Shown piece by piece: positions 45,672 to 56,580 of a stretch of 64,000 bases of DNA. Numbering within the stretch: the stretch's first letter is position 1; each line of letters starts with the position of its first letter. This DNA is from Ectobius pallidus. Taxonomy: Eukaryota > Arthropoda > Insecta > Blattodea > Ectobiidae. The notes under the pieces were generated by a model, which searched no databases, was not told where the DNA came from, and saw only the letters and a list, made by a program, of their open reading frames with translations. The DNA lies in the NCBI GenBank assembly GCA_964059195.1, contig CAXKWD010000005.1:45647825-45711824 (forward strand), given 5' to 3'. The translations under genes and the position numbers were made by a program.

Positions 45672-46102
45672 GGAGACGTACGAGCATACCTGGATCAAAA
45701 TTCGCCAAGGCAGTGGATAGGACGCAGGGAGCTAAACAAGTTTCCTGCACGTTCTCCAGACCTTACGCCACTGAATTTCTTCTTATTGGGGCACAGTGAA
45801 AGATGAGGTGTAGAAAAGTAAACCATGAAACCTAGACACAGTTTGGAATGAGATTCAAGCAGTGTGCGCAGAAATCTCATTGGACACTTTGGTACGATGT
45901 AAGGAATCAGTGATGACTCGTACTCAGAAATGTATTAATGCTGAAGGCCACCATTTTGAACATTAATCACAACTTCATCAGAAAGTCTTTATTTTTCAAA
46001 TTGAACATTAAGCTTTCCATTTCCAGAAATTTAACCATGTAGAACGGAAAATAGATTTTCTATGACACTTCAAAATGTGTATACATTTTTTAAAGCACTC
46101 TG
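45417..46102 (+). mobile_element. Mariner-like element with about 82-bp TIRs
   Basis: The left end TTAGTGCTTCAAAAAAAATG... (45416-45497) and the reverse complement of the right end AGAGTGCTTTAAAAAATG... (46020-46102) match for about 82 bp, through TGTATACACA, GTCATAGAAAAT and GGTTAAATTTCTGG. It is about 690 bp and carries only the C-terminal part of a transposase. TA is present at the right end (46103-46104 region); the left junction is obscured by the adjoining SINE S4 tail. Confidence 0.75.
45660..45966 (+). pseudogene. Mariner-type transposase, frameshifted C-terminus
   Basis: Plus-strand frames give SPDLTPLNFFLLG (family: PRSPDLTPLDFFLWG, before the third acidic catalytic residue) and, after a frameshift, VWNEIQAVCAEISLDTLVRC followed by R....CI...GHHFEH, the standard C-terminal end with stop TAA near 45964. 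The N-terminal HTH and the first catalytic residues are missing. Not functional. Confidence 0.75.
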
Positions 46103-46105
46103 TAT

Positions 46106-48356
46106 TTGTTTGACAAAATATTAAATGTTGGTATTACAGAGCAGAGCTTCCAAATGATCTTCTGGTACACTCAATTGTTCGTCCATCCAGCTATGTATAT
46201 CCAGGGCAGATGGACGGGGTTTATTTTTTTATCAAAGGCTGCTTTGATTGTGTTTTGCCGAAGTATCTTGCTCATGTTTGGATTTTCTTTAAGTGGCGTT
46301 TCTAGTATTAAGAAAGACGGATCGAAACCCGCTGAGAATTCTAACTCGTACGTTTATAACGCGAACAAGCAACAACAACAACATCACAAGTATCACTGAA
46401 GATTAGGAGCTATAGCGGCGAGAGAGACCACGTCTGTTCAGTTCGAAGCTCAAGTCGCGACTAGATTAGGCTGCCAACAGTCCCGTAATACCCGGAATTC
46501 TCACTTAAGAGGTAAAGTATCGTAAGTGACATTACAATAATTTCACGCTGGAGACAATTTTTTAAAATTATTGTATCATGCTTCAAAGATGTAAGATTGG
46601 AACTGTGAAAGTTTACACTCATTAGTCAGTTAATATTGTTTACCTATAAATAAATCTGCGTAAATGACATGGAAATATTTTCAACAATGTTGTGTTTAAC
46701 TATCATTGCTGGTAGCGTTTTCATGTGGCATAGATATGCATTCTTTAAATGTCTGAAAAGTATTATTGTAATAATATTATATATGATAAATAAAGGCTAA
46801 TCTATAGCCTATTATGGTAATATTACAATATTATTAACTTGCAGGTGCCCACGGCTATGCCATTATTTAAATCATCTTTTTAGCCTATTAGAAAAACAAT
46901 TAAAACATTATAATTATTTAAACTGACGTCGATTTTACATAAATTGGACGAATAAATAAGTTTATTCTTATATGTTTTATGAAGTAAATATAAATAGCCT
47001 ATTTAAAAGAATAAAACGAATCTTGTGGAGATTCGGGATGAGATTGAAGAACCTTACCCAAATCATGCTTAAAGAAAAACGGCAACAGATTCGAGTTCCC
47101 TAGCCCCCCCCCCCCCAAAAAAAAACCTCGCATAAGTTTCACTCAAATCATTTAATTTTTTATCTTTTAAAAACGCATTCATGATCCCATTCTGTCACCT
47201 AGGGCCTAAGTACAAAATGAGATCTCTGCGTATCGTAATGTTATACACAAACGAATCAAATAAGAGTGACTTATTAAAATCTAAGCGTTCCATAAATTGA
47301 TGTGTTATATTGCAAAATATCGCTTTCAACGATGCTCTTTTTCCCTGGCTGCTACGGTAAACCGAGCAAGGAAATATTCAATTAATTTCACATTTGAATA
47401 CTGTATTGGTAATAGGCGGCGTTGAACGTACACGGAAACACGAGATCAAATATTATATTAGATGATTACATCATATTCTTGAAGAATATATACATGCAAT
47501 AATATGTATATGTATGATGGAAATGTTAAGATAAAAATATAATAATTCAACAGAAAGAACAATCTGTCTGTAATCAGAATTACCTTCACCATCTGTAGAT
47601 CTGGTGAAATTGTTGAGGTACCCAGTGATGGAGGTGTCTATATTTTTGTAGGCTTACAGGTTTTGATACGACAGTTTACTTCTGACAGTTTGAGAAGTAT
47701 AAAGTGGCATTATGCAGCTACGATTCTTTACCTCAGAAGGAAACTCATCGAACAAAGATACGACAGAACGAAGTAGATTACGAACTTTACTCCCTACTGA
47801 GATATTCACATACTACTATTTATAGCATGCTAAAATGGACAATATCATTGGTAGCAGTACTGCAGTTACTATACTGTAAATCTCATTTAGCTGAACAACA
47901 TGGTATAAATAACAGAAAATTTCAAATATGTCACTTACGACACTTTACTTCTGAGGTAAGGATGTAGCCTATGTAGCCTATATGTATATTCTGCATACAT
48001 ACACATGTATGGGGAGAGAGAAGAAGCACGATAGTGAAAGAGGGCGAGAAGAGAGGGGGAGAAAGTGATAAGTTAGTGTACACTGCTGCAGCAAAACGAA
48101 TTTTCGAAGGGGCAATGATAAACCGTAAATACTGTTAAAATGTATGATGTATTGGTATTACATTATAATACTGTTGTTTTGGTTATTACTTATCATTGCA
48201 ATCATTGTCATTTCCATCATCATATCCCGGAATGGCGATGATGATCCATCGTCATATTCCTAGATAATTTATGTATTCATTTTATTATTTTGTCAAGCCT
48301 GATAGAAGGATTTATGGAATACAGATTTATATGAATATTTTAAGTGTTATGTACAT
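46106..48356. other. No gene recognised
   Basis: Short motif-free frames only. A C homopolymer followed by an A homopolymer is at about 47105-47127. A purine-rich GAGAGAG stretch lies at about 48013-48067. Left flank of BEL/Pao element 2. Confidence 0.6.
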
Positions 48357-48361
48357 GGGGG

Positions 48362-49410
48362 TGTTCAGTTATGTTGTGATCTTTTTAGCTGTTAATATTT
48401 TTATTGCTAAATGTTTAATTTTATTATGATGGATGGTTGGTTTGATTTCTTTCTGCTTTTCGCCCGTTTTCAGGGGGCCTTGCATTCTCTTCATTATTTT
48501 TAAGGACAGTTGAATTTCTCTACAATATGTTTTTTATATTGTTAGCTTTCTTCTTTTCTTCTTGTTTCAAACATTCCTTCTTCGTCTTCGCCATTTTTAA
48601 ATCCTCTTAAAGGATCATTGTCCATATCTGGACTTAACTAGCAGTGGTTTTTTAACGTCATAATTCCTTATTCTTCGCTTCCTGCAAGTTAAGGCTTCTT
48701 TATAATTGATATTAATTGCACAGAGGCAATTTTTCACATTTATTCGTCTCAGAAAAGGCTGGATTCGTTTAGTGCTTCCACCAGGCATTTCTACATGAAT
48801 TGACTATCTTGATTATGACCTGATTTGGACTTCAGGACTATTTTTGAGGTAATATTAGCTACGAAAGGAATCTTATTACCTAGTGAGTGCATTAAAGCTC
48901 TAAAATTATTTCATACAGCTAATAATATTAAATTGATTTTATTGCAACGTAGCTGTATCTACTTCAACACGCAATATAAATTCAGTAACATTATTATTGC
49001 GTATTATTTGGTGAATTAAAATATCACAAGATTGACTGTGAACCTTAATACGGCATATAATTGGTACATGTGTGTATTTCATTGTTATTCACATAATTTT
49101 ATTTGGAATATTGACTCCAAAGGTCCTCCGGAATTGTTATTAAATATATTTTTAAATCAGCAAGCTCTTTCATTTACTGGCGGAATCAATCATCCCTGCT
49201 TATAAGAAGACTTCAAGACGTCGATGAAATTTCCAACGAGTGTTTGTGATTCAAGAAGATCAAAGTGTCAGTGTTATCTCACCTATGGTTTATTTAGCTT
49301 ATAACCTTGTTATCGTTCATTCTAAGCGAAATGTATAGCGTGTGTACAATCTTTATCACCCTTAATTAATTTAATTGTTTTTACAGTCCACTGTCTACGC
49401 ACGTTATACA
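48362..49410 (+). repeat. 5' LTR of BEL/Pao element 2
   Basis: 1049 bp, TG...CA ends. The 64-codon frame at 48825-49019 is repeated in the 3' LTR and is not considered a gene. Confidence 0.93.
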
Positions 49411-49415
49411 TTTTT

Positions 49416-49434
49416 TGGTACCTCCGAGGCCGGA
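49416..49434 (+). promoter_or_regulatory. Primer-binding-site-like sequence, element 2
   Basis: TGGTACCTCCGAGGCCGGA starts five bases after the LTR. Compare TGGTCCTCCGGGCCG in element 1. The tRNA primer was not identified. Confidence 0.45.
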
Positions 49435-49927
49435 TAGAACCACAATATTGTAACACGCATTGTAAACCTACACTCGTTCTATTCCGCCCGTAGTAAACAT
49501 TATTGAGATAATTCAAGCTGTTGGTGTTCCGCAATTCATGCTGTTTGAACACAAATATCATTCAAGCAAATAATTGACTTATTTGAAGCACAATTGACAT
49601 TCCTGACTTAAGTCAGTTTGAAGTTTCTTATTGAAAAGGTAATTTTAATCTCATATTAAGTGCTTCTGCCTCCGTGTTTTAATCTGCACGTGTGAGGCCT
49701 AACATTCAGACAACAGCTCTTCAAACTAATTTATTAAAAGGGTTTGATATTATTTACATAATTGCACTCACCTTTGTGAATCCATGTACACACACATTAT
49801 TGTCACATTTTGTCTAACCGCGGGCAACTAACTTTAGTGCTCAATAAGCTCTCAGTGCGGTCAATTTAAGTCATAAACAGTGAATCACGTTAAGTCGAAT
49901 ACTATTTGAACAATCAATTGTCAAATC

Positions 49928-52627
49928 ATGACTGACGTAGAAGGCACCCTTAAGACTTTAAAGGCAAAAAGAACACCTATTAAGTCGAGAATCACTCGCA
50001 AAGTTAATTACATTCTAGACTGCGTTATCAATGAGGAAACCTCTCCTCAAGACCTTCTTGAGCTTAAGATTGATTTAAGCAAGCTTGAATCTGAATATAA
50101 CAGAGTCCAGTCTGAGATCAATGAACTAGCCTTTTCTGAATCCGAAGATGCCTATATGGCAGAAATTGAGAAAACCATACAAAGGGCCATCTCCCATATT
50201 AGCAAGCAGATTAATGCTTTCAATAGAGCTGAAGCGGCTGAAGCTAAAGCTAAAGCTGAAGAAGCTGAAGCTAGAGCTAGAGCTGAAGCGGCTGAAGCTA
50301 AAGCTAAAGCTGAAGAAGCTGAAGCTAGAGCTAGAGCTGAAGCAGCTGAAGCTAAGGCTAGAGCCAAGGCCGAAGCCGAAGCTATTTTTAACCTTCTGAA
50401 AAATCAATTCATATTTCAAATTCAAACAGTATCTGAATTTGAAATTCTGGACAAAATGTCCTATCAAGAGGCCATTGTTCTTAAGTCGGTGCTAGAAGAA
50501 TTGTTTAATAGGTATAAGGTTGAAAGTCTTCAGCATCGTAACATTTACGATGAAGAGGCTGAGTTTCAAGAGCGCCAGCTTCAGTCAGAATGTTCAAGGG
50601 CTTTAGCTTATATCAATTCTTCAATTGCAGATGCAAAACTGTTATATGAGCCGAATCAAGAGCAGAGCTCTAATCACAACTCTTCTTTGTCTGCACCTTT
50701 ACCGAACTTACCTAAATTGCCTGAAATTAAGCTACCAAGTTTTTTAGGCGATCCTAGAGCTTGGCTTGAATTCAGGGATACATTTAACTCATTAATTGTT
50801 CAGCACAGTCATATATCCAACATGGATAAATTTCAATATCTAAAATCTTGTTTATCCCCGGAGGTAATGACTGTAATTCAAAATATCCCGGTCTCCAATG
50901 CCACCTTTGATGTAGCTTGGAAGACTTTAGCTGAAAGATTCGATAATGACAGGTTAATTGCCAACACGCATTTGGATAACCTTTTTTCTCCACCGCCCCT
51001 TAAAGGAGATTCTGCAAGCTCATTGCAACAATACTTAGATCATTTTACAAGTACGGTTCATGCATTGAACGTACTAAATACTGATGTTCCTCTGTCTGAC
51101 TTAATTATTTCACGTATCATTGTGGATAAGCTCCCAGTAGAATTAATTAAAGAATGGGAATCTTCAATTAAGTTAGGAAAACTTCCCAAGTTGCAGGAAT
51201 TATTCAGTTTTTTGGAGTCTAGGGTTAGGGTGCTGCAGATGACAGAATCGGTTCTGAAAAGTCGGTCCGTCAAGCCCTCATCTGCTCCTTCTGTCAAGGC
51301 TAACCTCTCCTCTCCTAGAGCGAAATGCAATTATTGTAGTAAATCGAATCACACTATCATTTATTGTGACGCCTTTAGATCGCTGAATTATTCATCCCGC
51401 GATCAATTCGTGAAAAATCACAAACTTTGTCGTGTTTGCCTTAGCTCAAATGGTCACACTTCGAGCTGTAACACTTTTAGATGTAGACAATGTCAAGGCA
51501 GGCACAGCAACTTATTGCATGACCCTTCACGGCCAAGCAATTCTCAAGCCATAAATACGGCCAATATCATGTCTGCCAGCCAGTCACGGCAGAAATGTCT
51601 TTTACCTACTGCTAGCGTGATAATTTTAAGTAACGATGGCAGTGCCGTACGGGCCACAGCTCTTCTTGATACTGGATCAGACTGTAATCTAATTACTGAC
51701 AGGTTGTTCAAGCAGCTTGGTTTGTCGCCATTATCTCAGCGTACTTCTCTCGCTGGTATCCTTTCTACCAATGCAAGCGTCTCAAGGCTTACAGAAGTCT
51801 CTATCAGATCTCAGGTTACGAATTGGCGCTATGATACAAAGGCCATTATAGTTCCTGAGATCTCTGCTTCTAATTTCCCTAAAAAATTTGTTAATACTAG
51901 AGGTTGGAACATTCCTCCTAACTTACCCTTAGCAGATCCCAGCTTTAATTCTCCTAAGCCTATTGATTTGCTATTGGGAGTTGAGATATGTTCTCAAATC
52001 TTGGTATCTGGACAGATATCTGCTCCCAACTTGCCTACTATACAGAACTCCCAACTAGGCTGGTACTTCTCTGGCAAGATGCCTTCGTCCCCTCTTAAGC
52101 ATCACAATATGCCTCCAATGCGTCGTGGGAGATGTTCTGACTTGAATAGGCCTTCATCAGGTAAACCCTTTAATTATACTGAGTCTTCTGTGAATTGCTC
52201 AGCCTTCATTACGTCTGATGAGGGTATCAGTAATCAGCTTACTCATTCACCCACGACTTTGAAAACTCTTGTAGCCAATAGAGCCGCTGATATTCAGGAG
52301 ACTGCATCTATTGATTCTTGTTCTCATGTCGTCTCTAAGGAAAATCATGCAAATCTTATTTCAAGAGGATCTTCTCCTTCAAATCTTTCTTCCTTGCAGA
52401 GACGTTCTAAATGGTTGAAGGCTATGCCTAATGTTACCATAGGTACGCCAGTTTTAATCATGGATGACAATATGCCTCCCTTAAAATGGGTTGTTGGCAT
52501 CATAACTCAAACTCACCCAGGCCCAGACGGTCTTGTGAGGGTTGTCACGGTCAGGACTTCTACAAGTTATCTGAAACGACCCATCATTAAGCTAGCCCCA
52601 ATTCCCATATATGACTCTCTCGACTAA
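49928..52627 (+). CDS. Gag-protease fused to Pol C-terminus, BEL/Pao element 2
   Basis: 899 codons from ATG 49928 (MTDVEGTLKTLKAKRTPIKS), parallel to the element 1 start. Regions: Ala/Glu/Lys-rich coiled coil with an 18-residue repeat (about 98-155); DUF1759-type Gag core from PKLPEIKLPSFLGDP (about 260-435), including a NMDKFQYLKSCLSPEVMT segment nearly identical to element 1; Cys/His knuckles (about 466 and 501-533); aspartic protease with LLDTGSDCN (about 580), closing at LGWYFSGK (about 710); a Ser-rich linker; and from about 821 the DUF5641-like Pol tail (LQRRSKW...HPGPDGLVRVV...LKRPIIKL). Full BEL Pol would hold RT, RNase H and integrase between linker and tail. The junction is in frame and the whole protein is open. 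Such a protein could assemble particles but cannot copy or integrate DNA itself. Confidence 0.92.
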   Translation: MTDVEGTLKTLKAKRTPIKSRITRKVNYILDCVINEETSPQDLLELKIDLSKLESEYNRVQSEINELAFSESEDAYMAEIEKTIQRAISHISKQINAFNRAEAAEAKAKAEEAEARARAEAAEAKAKAEEAEARARAEAAEAKARAKAEAEAIFNLLKNQFIFQIQTVSEFEILDKMSYQEAIVLKSVLEELFNRYKVESLQHRNIYDEEAEFQERQLQSECSRALAYINSSIADAKLLYEPNQEQSSNHNSSLSAPLPNLPKLPEIKLPSFLGDPRAWLEFRDTFNSLIVQHSHISNMDKFQYLKSCLSPEVMTVIQNIPVSNATFDVAWKTLAERFDNDRLIANTHLDNLFSPPPLKGDSASSLQQYLDHFTSTVHALNVLNTDVPLSDLIISRIIVDKLPVELIKEWESSIKLGKLPKLQELFSFLESRVRVLQMTESVLKSRSVKPSSAPSVKANLSSPRAKCNYCSKSNHTIIYCDAFRSLNYSSRDQFVKNHKLCRVCLSSNGHTSSCNTFRCRQCQGRHSNLLHDPSRPSNSQAINTANIMSASQSRQKCLLPTASVIILSNDGSAVRATALLDTGSDCNLITDRLFKQLGLSPLSQRTSLAGILSTNASVSRLTEVSIRSQVTNWRYDTKAIIVPEISASNFPKKFVNTRGWNIPPNLPLADPSFNSPKPIDLLLGVEICSQILVSGQISAPNLPTIQNSQLGWYFSGKMPSSPLKHHNMPPMRRGRCSDLNRPSSGKPFNYTESSVNCSAFITSDEGISNQLTHSPTTLKTLVANRAADIQETASIDSCSHVVSKENHANLISRGSSPSNLSSLQRRSKWLKAMPNVTIGTPVLIMDDNMPPLKWVVGIITQTHPGPDGLVRVVTVRTSTSYLKRPIIKLAPIPIYDSLD
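50229..50385 (+). repeat. 54-bp tandem repeat inside gag of element 2
   Basis: A GCT/GAA/AAA/AGA codon block encoding AAEAKAKAEEAEARARAE is present twice exactly and then partly a third time. It occupies the same place in the protein as the 33-bp repeats of element 1. Confidence 0.85.
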
Positions 52628-52745
52628 GGCAGTCGTTCATTTTTTCTTTGTTTAGTTACTTTTATTTCTCAACTTTTAGGATTTATTGGTGTTTTTGAAG
52701 ATCCAACATAACTTCGCATTTCTGTTTGATTATTCCCTAGTGAAT

Positions 52746-52759
52746 AATCGCGGGCAATA
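52746..52759 (+). promoter_or_regulatory. Polypurine-tract-like site before 3' LTR, element 2
   Basis: AATCGCGGGCAATA, identical to the site at 27510-27523 of element 1. Confidence 0.55.
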
Positions 52760-53808
52760 TGTTCAGTTATGTTGTGATCTTTTTAGCTGTTAATATTTTT
52801 ATTGCTAAATGTTTAATTTTATTATGATGGATGGTTGGTTTGATTTCTTTCTGCTTTTCGCCCGTTTTCAGGGGGCCTTGCATTCTCTTCATTATTTTTA
52901 AGGACAGTTGAATTTCTCTACAATATGTTTTTTATATTGTTAGCTTTCTTCTTTTCTTCTTGTTTCAAACATTCCTTCTTCGTCTTCGCCATTTTTAAAT
53001 CCTCTTAAAGGATCATTGTCCATATCTGGACTTAACTAGCAGTGGTTTTTTAACGTCATAATTCCTTATTCTTCGCTTCCTGCAAGTTAAGGCTTCTTTA
53101 TAATTGATATTAATTGCACAGAGGCAATTTTTCACATTTATTCGTCTCAGAAAAGGCTGGATTCGTTTAGTGCTTCCACCAGGCATTTCTACATGAATTG
53201 ACTATCTTGATTATGACCTGATTTGGACTTCAGGACTATTTTTGAGGTAATATTAGCTACGAAAGGAATCTTATTACCTAGTGAGTGCATTAAAGCTCTA
53301 AAATTATTTCATACAGCTAATAATATTAAATTGATTTTATTGCAACGTAGCTGTATCTACTTCAACACGCAATATAAATTCAGTAACATTATTATTGCGT
53401 ATTATTTGGTGAATTAAAATATCACAAGATTGACTGTGAACCTTAATACGGCATATAATTGGTACATGTGTGTATTTCATTGTTATTCACATAATTTTAT
53501 TTGGAATATTGACTCCAAAGGTCCTCCGGAATTGTTATTAAATATATTTTTAAATCAGCAAGCTCTTTCATTTACTGGCGGAATCAATCATCCCTGCTTA
53601 TAAGAAGACTTCAAGACGTCGATGAAATTTCCAACGAGTGTTTGTGATTCAAGAAGATCAAAGTGTCAGTGTTATCTCACCTATGGTTTATTTAGCTTAT
53701 AACCTTGTTATCGTTCATTCTAAGCGAAATGTATAGCGTGTGTACAATCTTTATCACCCTTAATTAATTTAATTGTTTTTACAGTCCACTGTCTACGCAC
53801 GTTATACA
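52760..53808 (+). repeat. 3' LTR of BEL/Pao element 2
   Basis: 1049 bp, same as 48362-49410, followed by target duplication GGGGG. Confidence 0.93.
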
Positions 53809-53884
53809 GGGGGAATAAGGGTACAGTTTTATTTTAAATGAGTTTGAAAACCTGATTGCGTTGTGTGGAACAACTATTGTGAAA

Positions 53885-53968
53885 ATGGCTGCGCTAGAAG
53901 AATGGCAGAAATTGGATTTGACAAGGGAGGCGGGAAGCTTTAGAACAGTAAGGGAAGTCTTTACTTAA
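53885..53968 (+). CDS. Short frame, possible first exon of an unknown gene
   Basis: ATG in strong context (AAAATGG) reads MAALEEWQKLDLTREAGSFR and reaches a stop at 53966-53968. A splice donor-like ACA|GTAAGG lies at 53945-53953, in phase 0 after codon 21, so this could be a first coding exon. The composition (charged, Leu-rich) looks more protein-like than the surroundings. No family recognised. BEL/Pao element 2 ends only 76 bp upstream. Confidence 0.25.
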   Translation: MAALEEWQKLDLTREAGSFRTVREVFT

Positions 53969-53989
53969 CAAGCGAACGTCTGAGAACCA

Positions 53990-55360
53990 ATATTTAGATA
54001 ATGCTGATGCCCTCATCAGGAGCAAGATAAGAACACGGAAAGGGTTGGTTCAGCTGCTTCGTACTCTTGCACACATTTCTTCCTATCATGTGTACATGTG
54101 CTTCTGCATACATGAATCCGATTAAGCAGGCATACAACACAAGACAAAGATTACTAGCGTGTAACTTAAAAATCCCTCTTGATTTCCTTTCGTGAACAAC
54201 TTTATAAAGACTCGCAATAACAGTTGTCATTAGAGAATATAAAAGATTTAATTCAATGTTAGGGACAGCAAAGTAATAATAATAATAATTATTGTTATCA
54301 TTATCTTTCTGTGTGGAAATTTTAATATCGAATTCCTCCTATTCTTGGCCTCCTTTCTCATGGCAAGTCAATAACCAATATTTCTTCCTTCTAAATGGTC
54401 TAGTAGCTGCATTCTTCATTTTCTTCCAAGATGTGAATATCCCTCCAATTTCTCTTCGGTGACGTCAAGCAGCATACAATTTTTTCTCAAGATGTAACCT
54501 AACCAGTTTTCTTTCGTACAAAGAACTGTGTAAAGGATTGGATTTTTCTTTTTTACTCTTCTCGAAACTTTTTCGTTTGTCACTTTGTCCGATCATTTTA
54601 TTTTTCTAATTCCTTTCCTGCACCACATTTCAAAATACCCAGTCACGTTATCTTGGATTTAAAAGACGACAGTAATACAATTGAAGTTGAAGTTGAAACC
54701 AGTCACCTCATTTGTGGTATTAAAGTGTCATGTTCTGTGTCCAAAATCTTCATATATAATATAGTCAGAAAGCAGTAGATAATGAGAGAGAGAGAATGAC
54801 TGGTATTAAGTATTTACGCTTCACCCGCAGGTTCACTTTTCGACCGTCACAGTCTCGCACGAGTTGGGCTTCGTGGATCAATGCTGGTCCTGCTATCACG
54901 TAATTAAAAATAACGGGAGAAGAAGTAGATCTGTACAATAATTTAGTCTAGATCTTCCAGAGGATCCTGATTACGAATGTGTATACATCAAAAGGAAATT
55001 AAATTTGACACCCTACGAAATAATAAACGAACTAATATGATGCGTAAATTGTGTTTACTGTATTAGGTTGGTAGGCCTAAACATTTAATTAGTTAGACTA
55101 TTACGACTAGATTTGATTTTGTCAGTTTAATTTTGAATGGGAAATTATTGGTTATCACAAAAATTACTAAGAATTTTATAATGTTAATGGGTAAGCCTAC
55201 TTACGCGTACTAAACTTAGTTAGTTTATTATGTTATTACATTTTGATATCAATATGGAAAAATCTTCTTGAAAATCCCTTGAAGATTTTTAATGCAGTAA
55301 TGTATACTGTATTAAAATTTATACAACATCAAAGTACAGAACGATTACAAAAAAAAAAAA
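53990..55360. other. No gene recognised
   Basis: AT-rich. An AAT microsatellite lies at about 54274-54290. One TAGGCCTA at 55072-55079. Confidence 0.55.
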
Positions 55361-55369
55361 AATCTATCC

Positions 55370-55830
55370 TAAGCATGGGTGGAACTTTCTCACTTCAAAT
55401 TCTGATACTTATTATAGAATATTTTGGGAGTGCATATTCTGTTGTTTCAGCCTCCTTCAAAGATATATGTTCGACATGCAGACTTAAAGCCTGACCTTGA
55501 ACTCAAGATGACTGGCTTAAAACTACCGTTCAAGGTATTTTTTTGCGATAAGAGTTTCAAATAAAAGTGTTAGCTCATAGTATAAGTCTCTCGTGTACAA
55601 AATTTAAACAGAATCACTGGAGTCGTTTCGAAAAAATCCCGAAAATGAAATTTTCTTTACGTAAAATGGTAGTTAAAATAAGAGAAAGTTTTCGCTGTTC
55701 TTGGTGGCACATATATTGTTCACAGACTCAAATAAAGAGATATGATTCTGAAAGTTGTATTTTTGATTCAGAGGACTAGAAAACGTATATTACGGCTGAA
55801 AACTCGACATTAAGTTTCAGGGTAGAACAC
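55370..55830 (+). repeat. Diverged third copy of segment A
   Basis: Shares GTTGTTTCAGCCTC.TTCAAAGA, the GACTTAA and TGGCTTA blocks, GTACAAAAT.TAAAC and ACGAAATTTTC..TAC-type blocks, in order, with 42940-43330. Much more diverged, and the 89-codon frame is not kept. Confidence 0.6.
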
Positions 55831-56580
55831 AATGCTTCCTTTACATAGAGGAGGGCCTACTATGATAAGGACAGAAAAGAGAAAACATATTGTGGGGTTG
55901 GTAATAACGTCATCTCAAGTAAATGTAGTTTTAAATGACAACCGTATTAAAGCGCAGACAAAACTGAGGCATATGTATTCATTTTAGCATATGAGAAAAA
56001 TACAGTAATTGCATATAAATTGTAGAATTCATGAAGTGTACAAAATAAATGTTCCTATTTGATAACGAAGTTACGAGTACCTGCAGTGACTTCATTTCAA
56101 TAAAAAGCGTCTTCCTTTCTCCACTAGAAATATCACCGAAAAATGATCAATCAGTAAATCCAGGAATGGACGTATTAAATGCATTGGAGTGAAGTTATAA
56201 TTGAATTTATTGTTGCATTAGCCATAAAACTCCTGTAGGCGTTTTTAAGATAACCTTTAAATGTTAAAATTTTGTGTTATAAAATTGTTTGGAAGTAGGT
56301 GACAAATATATTTTTTCTAAATATGAAAACCTCGTATGAATATAGTGAAGTCCTAGTACCGAATGAAAGCAGTCCTGTTATCATTGAGTGATTTACTTAG
56401 TGAAAAAAATATTTATTTATTTTTATCTAAAAGATAACATTCCATGATGCACCTTTGAGGCAAAAGGCTTTAGGGAATAAAACTAGCTTCGCTCGTTGGC
56501 GGCTTTACCCACTGATATTCTCGGGAAAGTTTTCTTTTTTTATGATCTGATATCGCATTGGAGATAGATTCTTTGTATTT
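55831..56580. other. No gene recognised
   Basis: AT-rich, no motif-bearing frames. Confidence 0.5.

Larger units (their letters stand above)
48362..53808 (+). mobile_element. BEL/Pao LTR retrotransposon 2, Pol-deleted
   Basis: Two 1049-bp LTRs (48362-49410 and 52760-53808), TGTTCAG...TTATACA, of the same length and apparently identical by eye. Target duplication GGGGG at 48357-48361 and 53809-53813. Internal order: TGGTACC primer-site-like sequence, leader, a single 899-codon Gag-Pro-tail ORF, PPT-like AATCGCGGGCAATA. The LTRs do not resemble those of element 1, but the PPT, primer-site core and protein do, so the two are separate families of one lineage. RT, RNase H and all of the integrase domain are missing. 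Confidence 0.93.

Noticed and set aside
50126..50467. Long minus-strand and alternative-frame ORFs over the gag repeat
   Set aside because: They are shadows of the GCT/GAA/AAA repeat in the real Gag frame.
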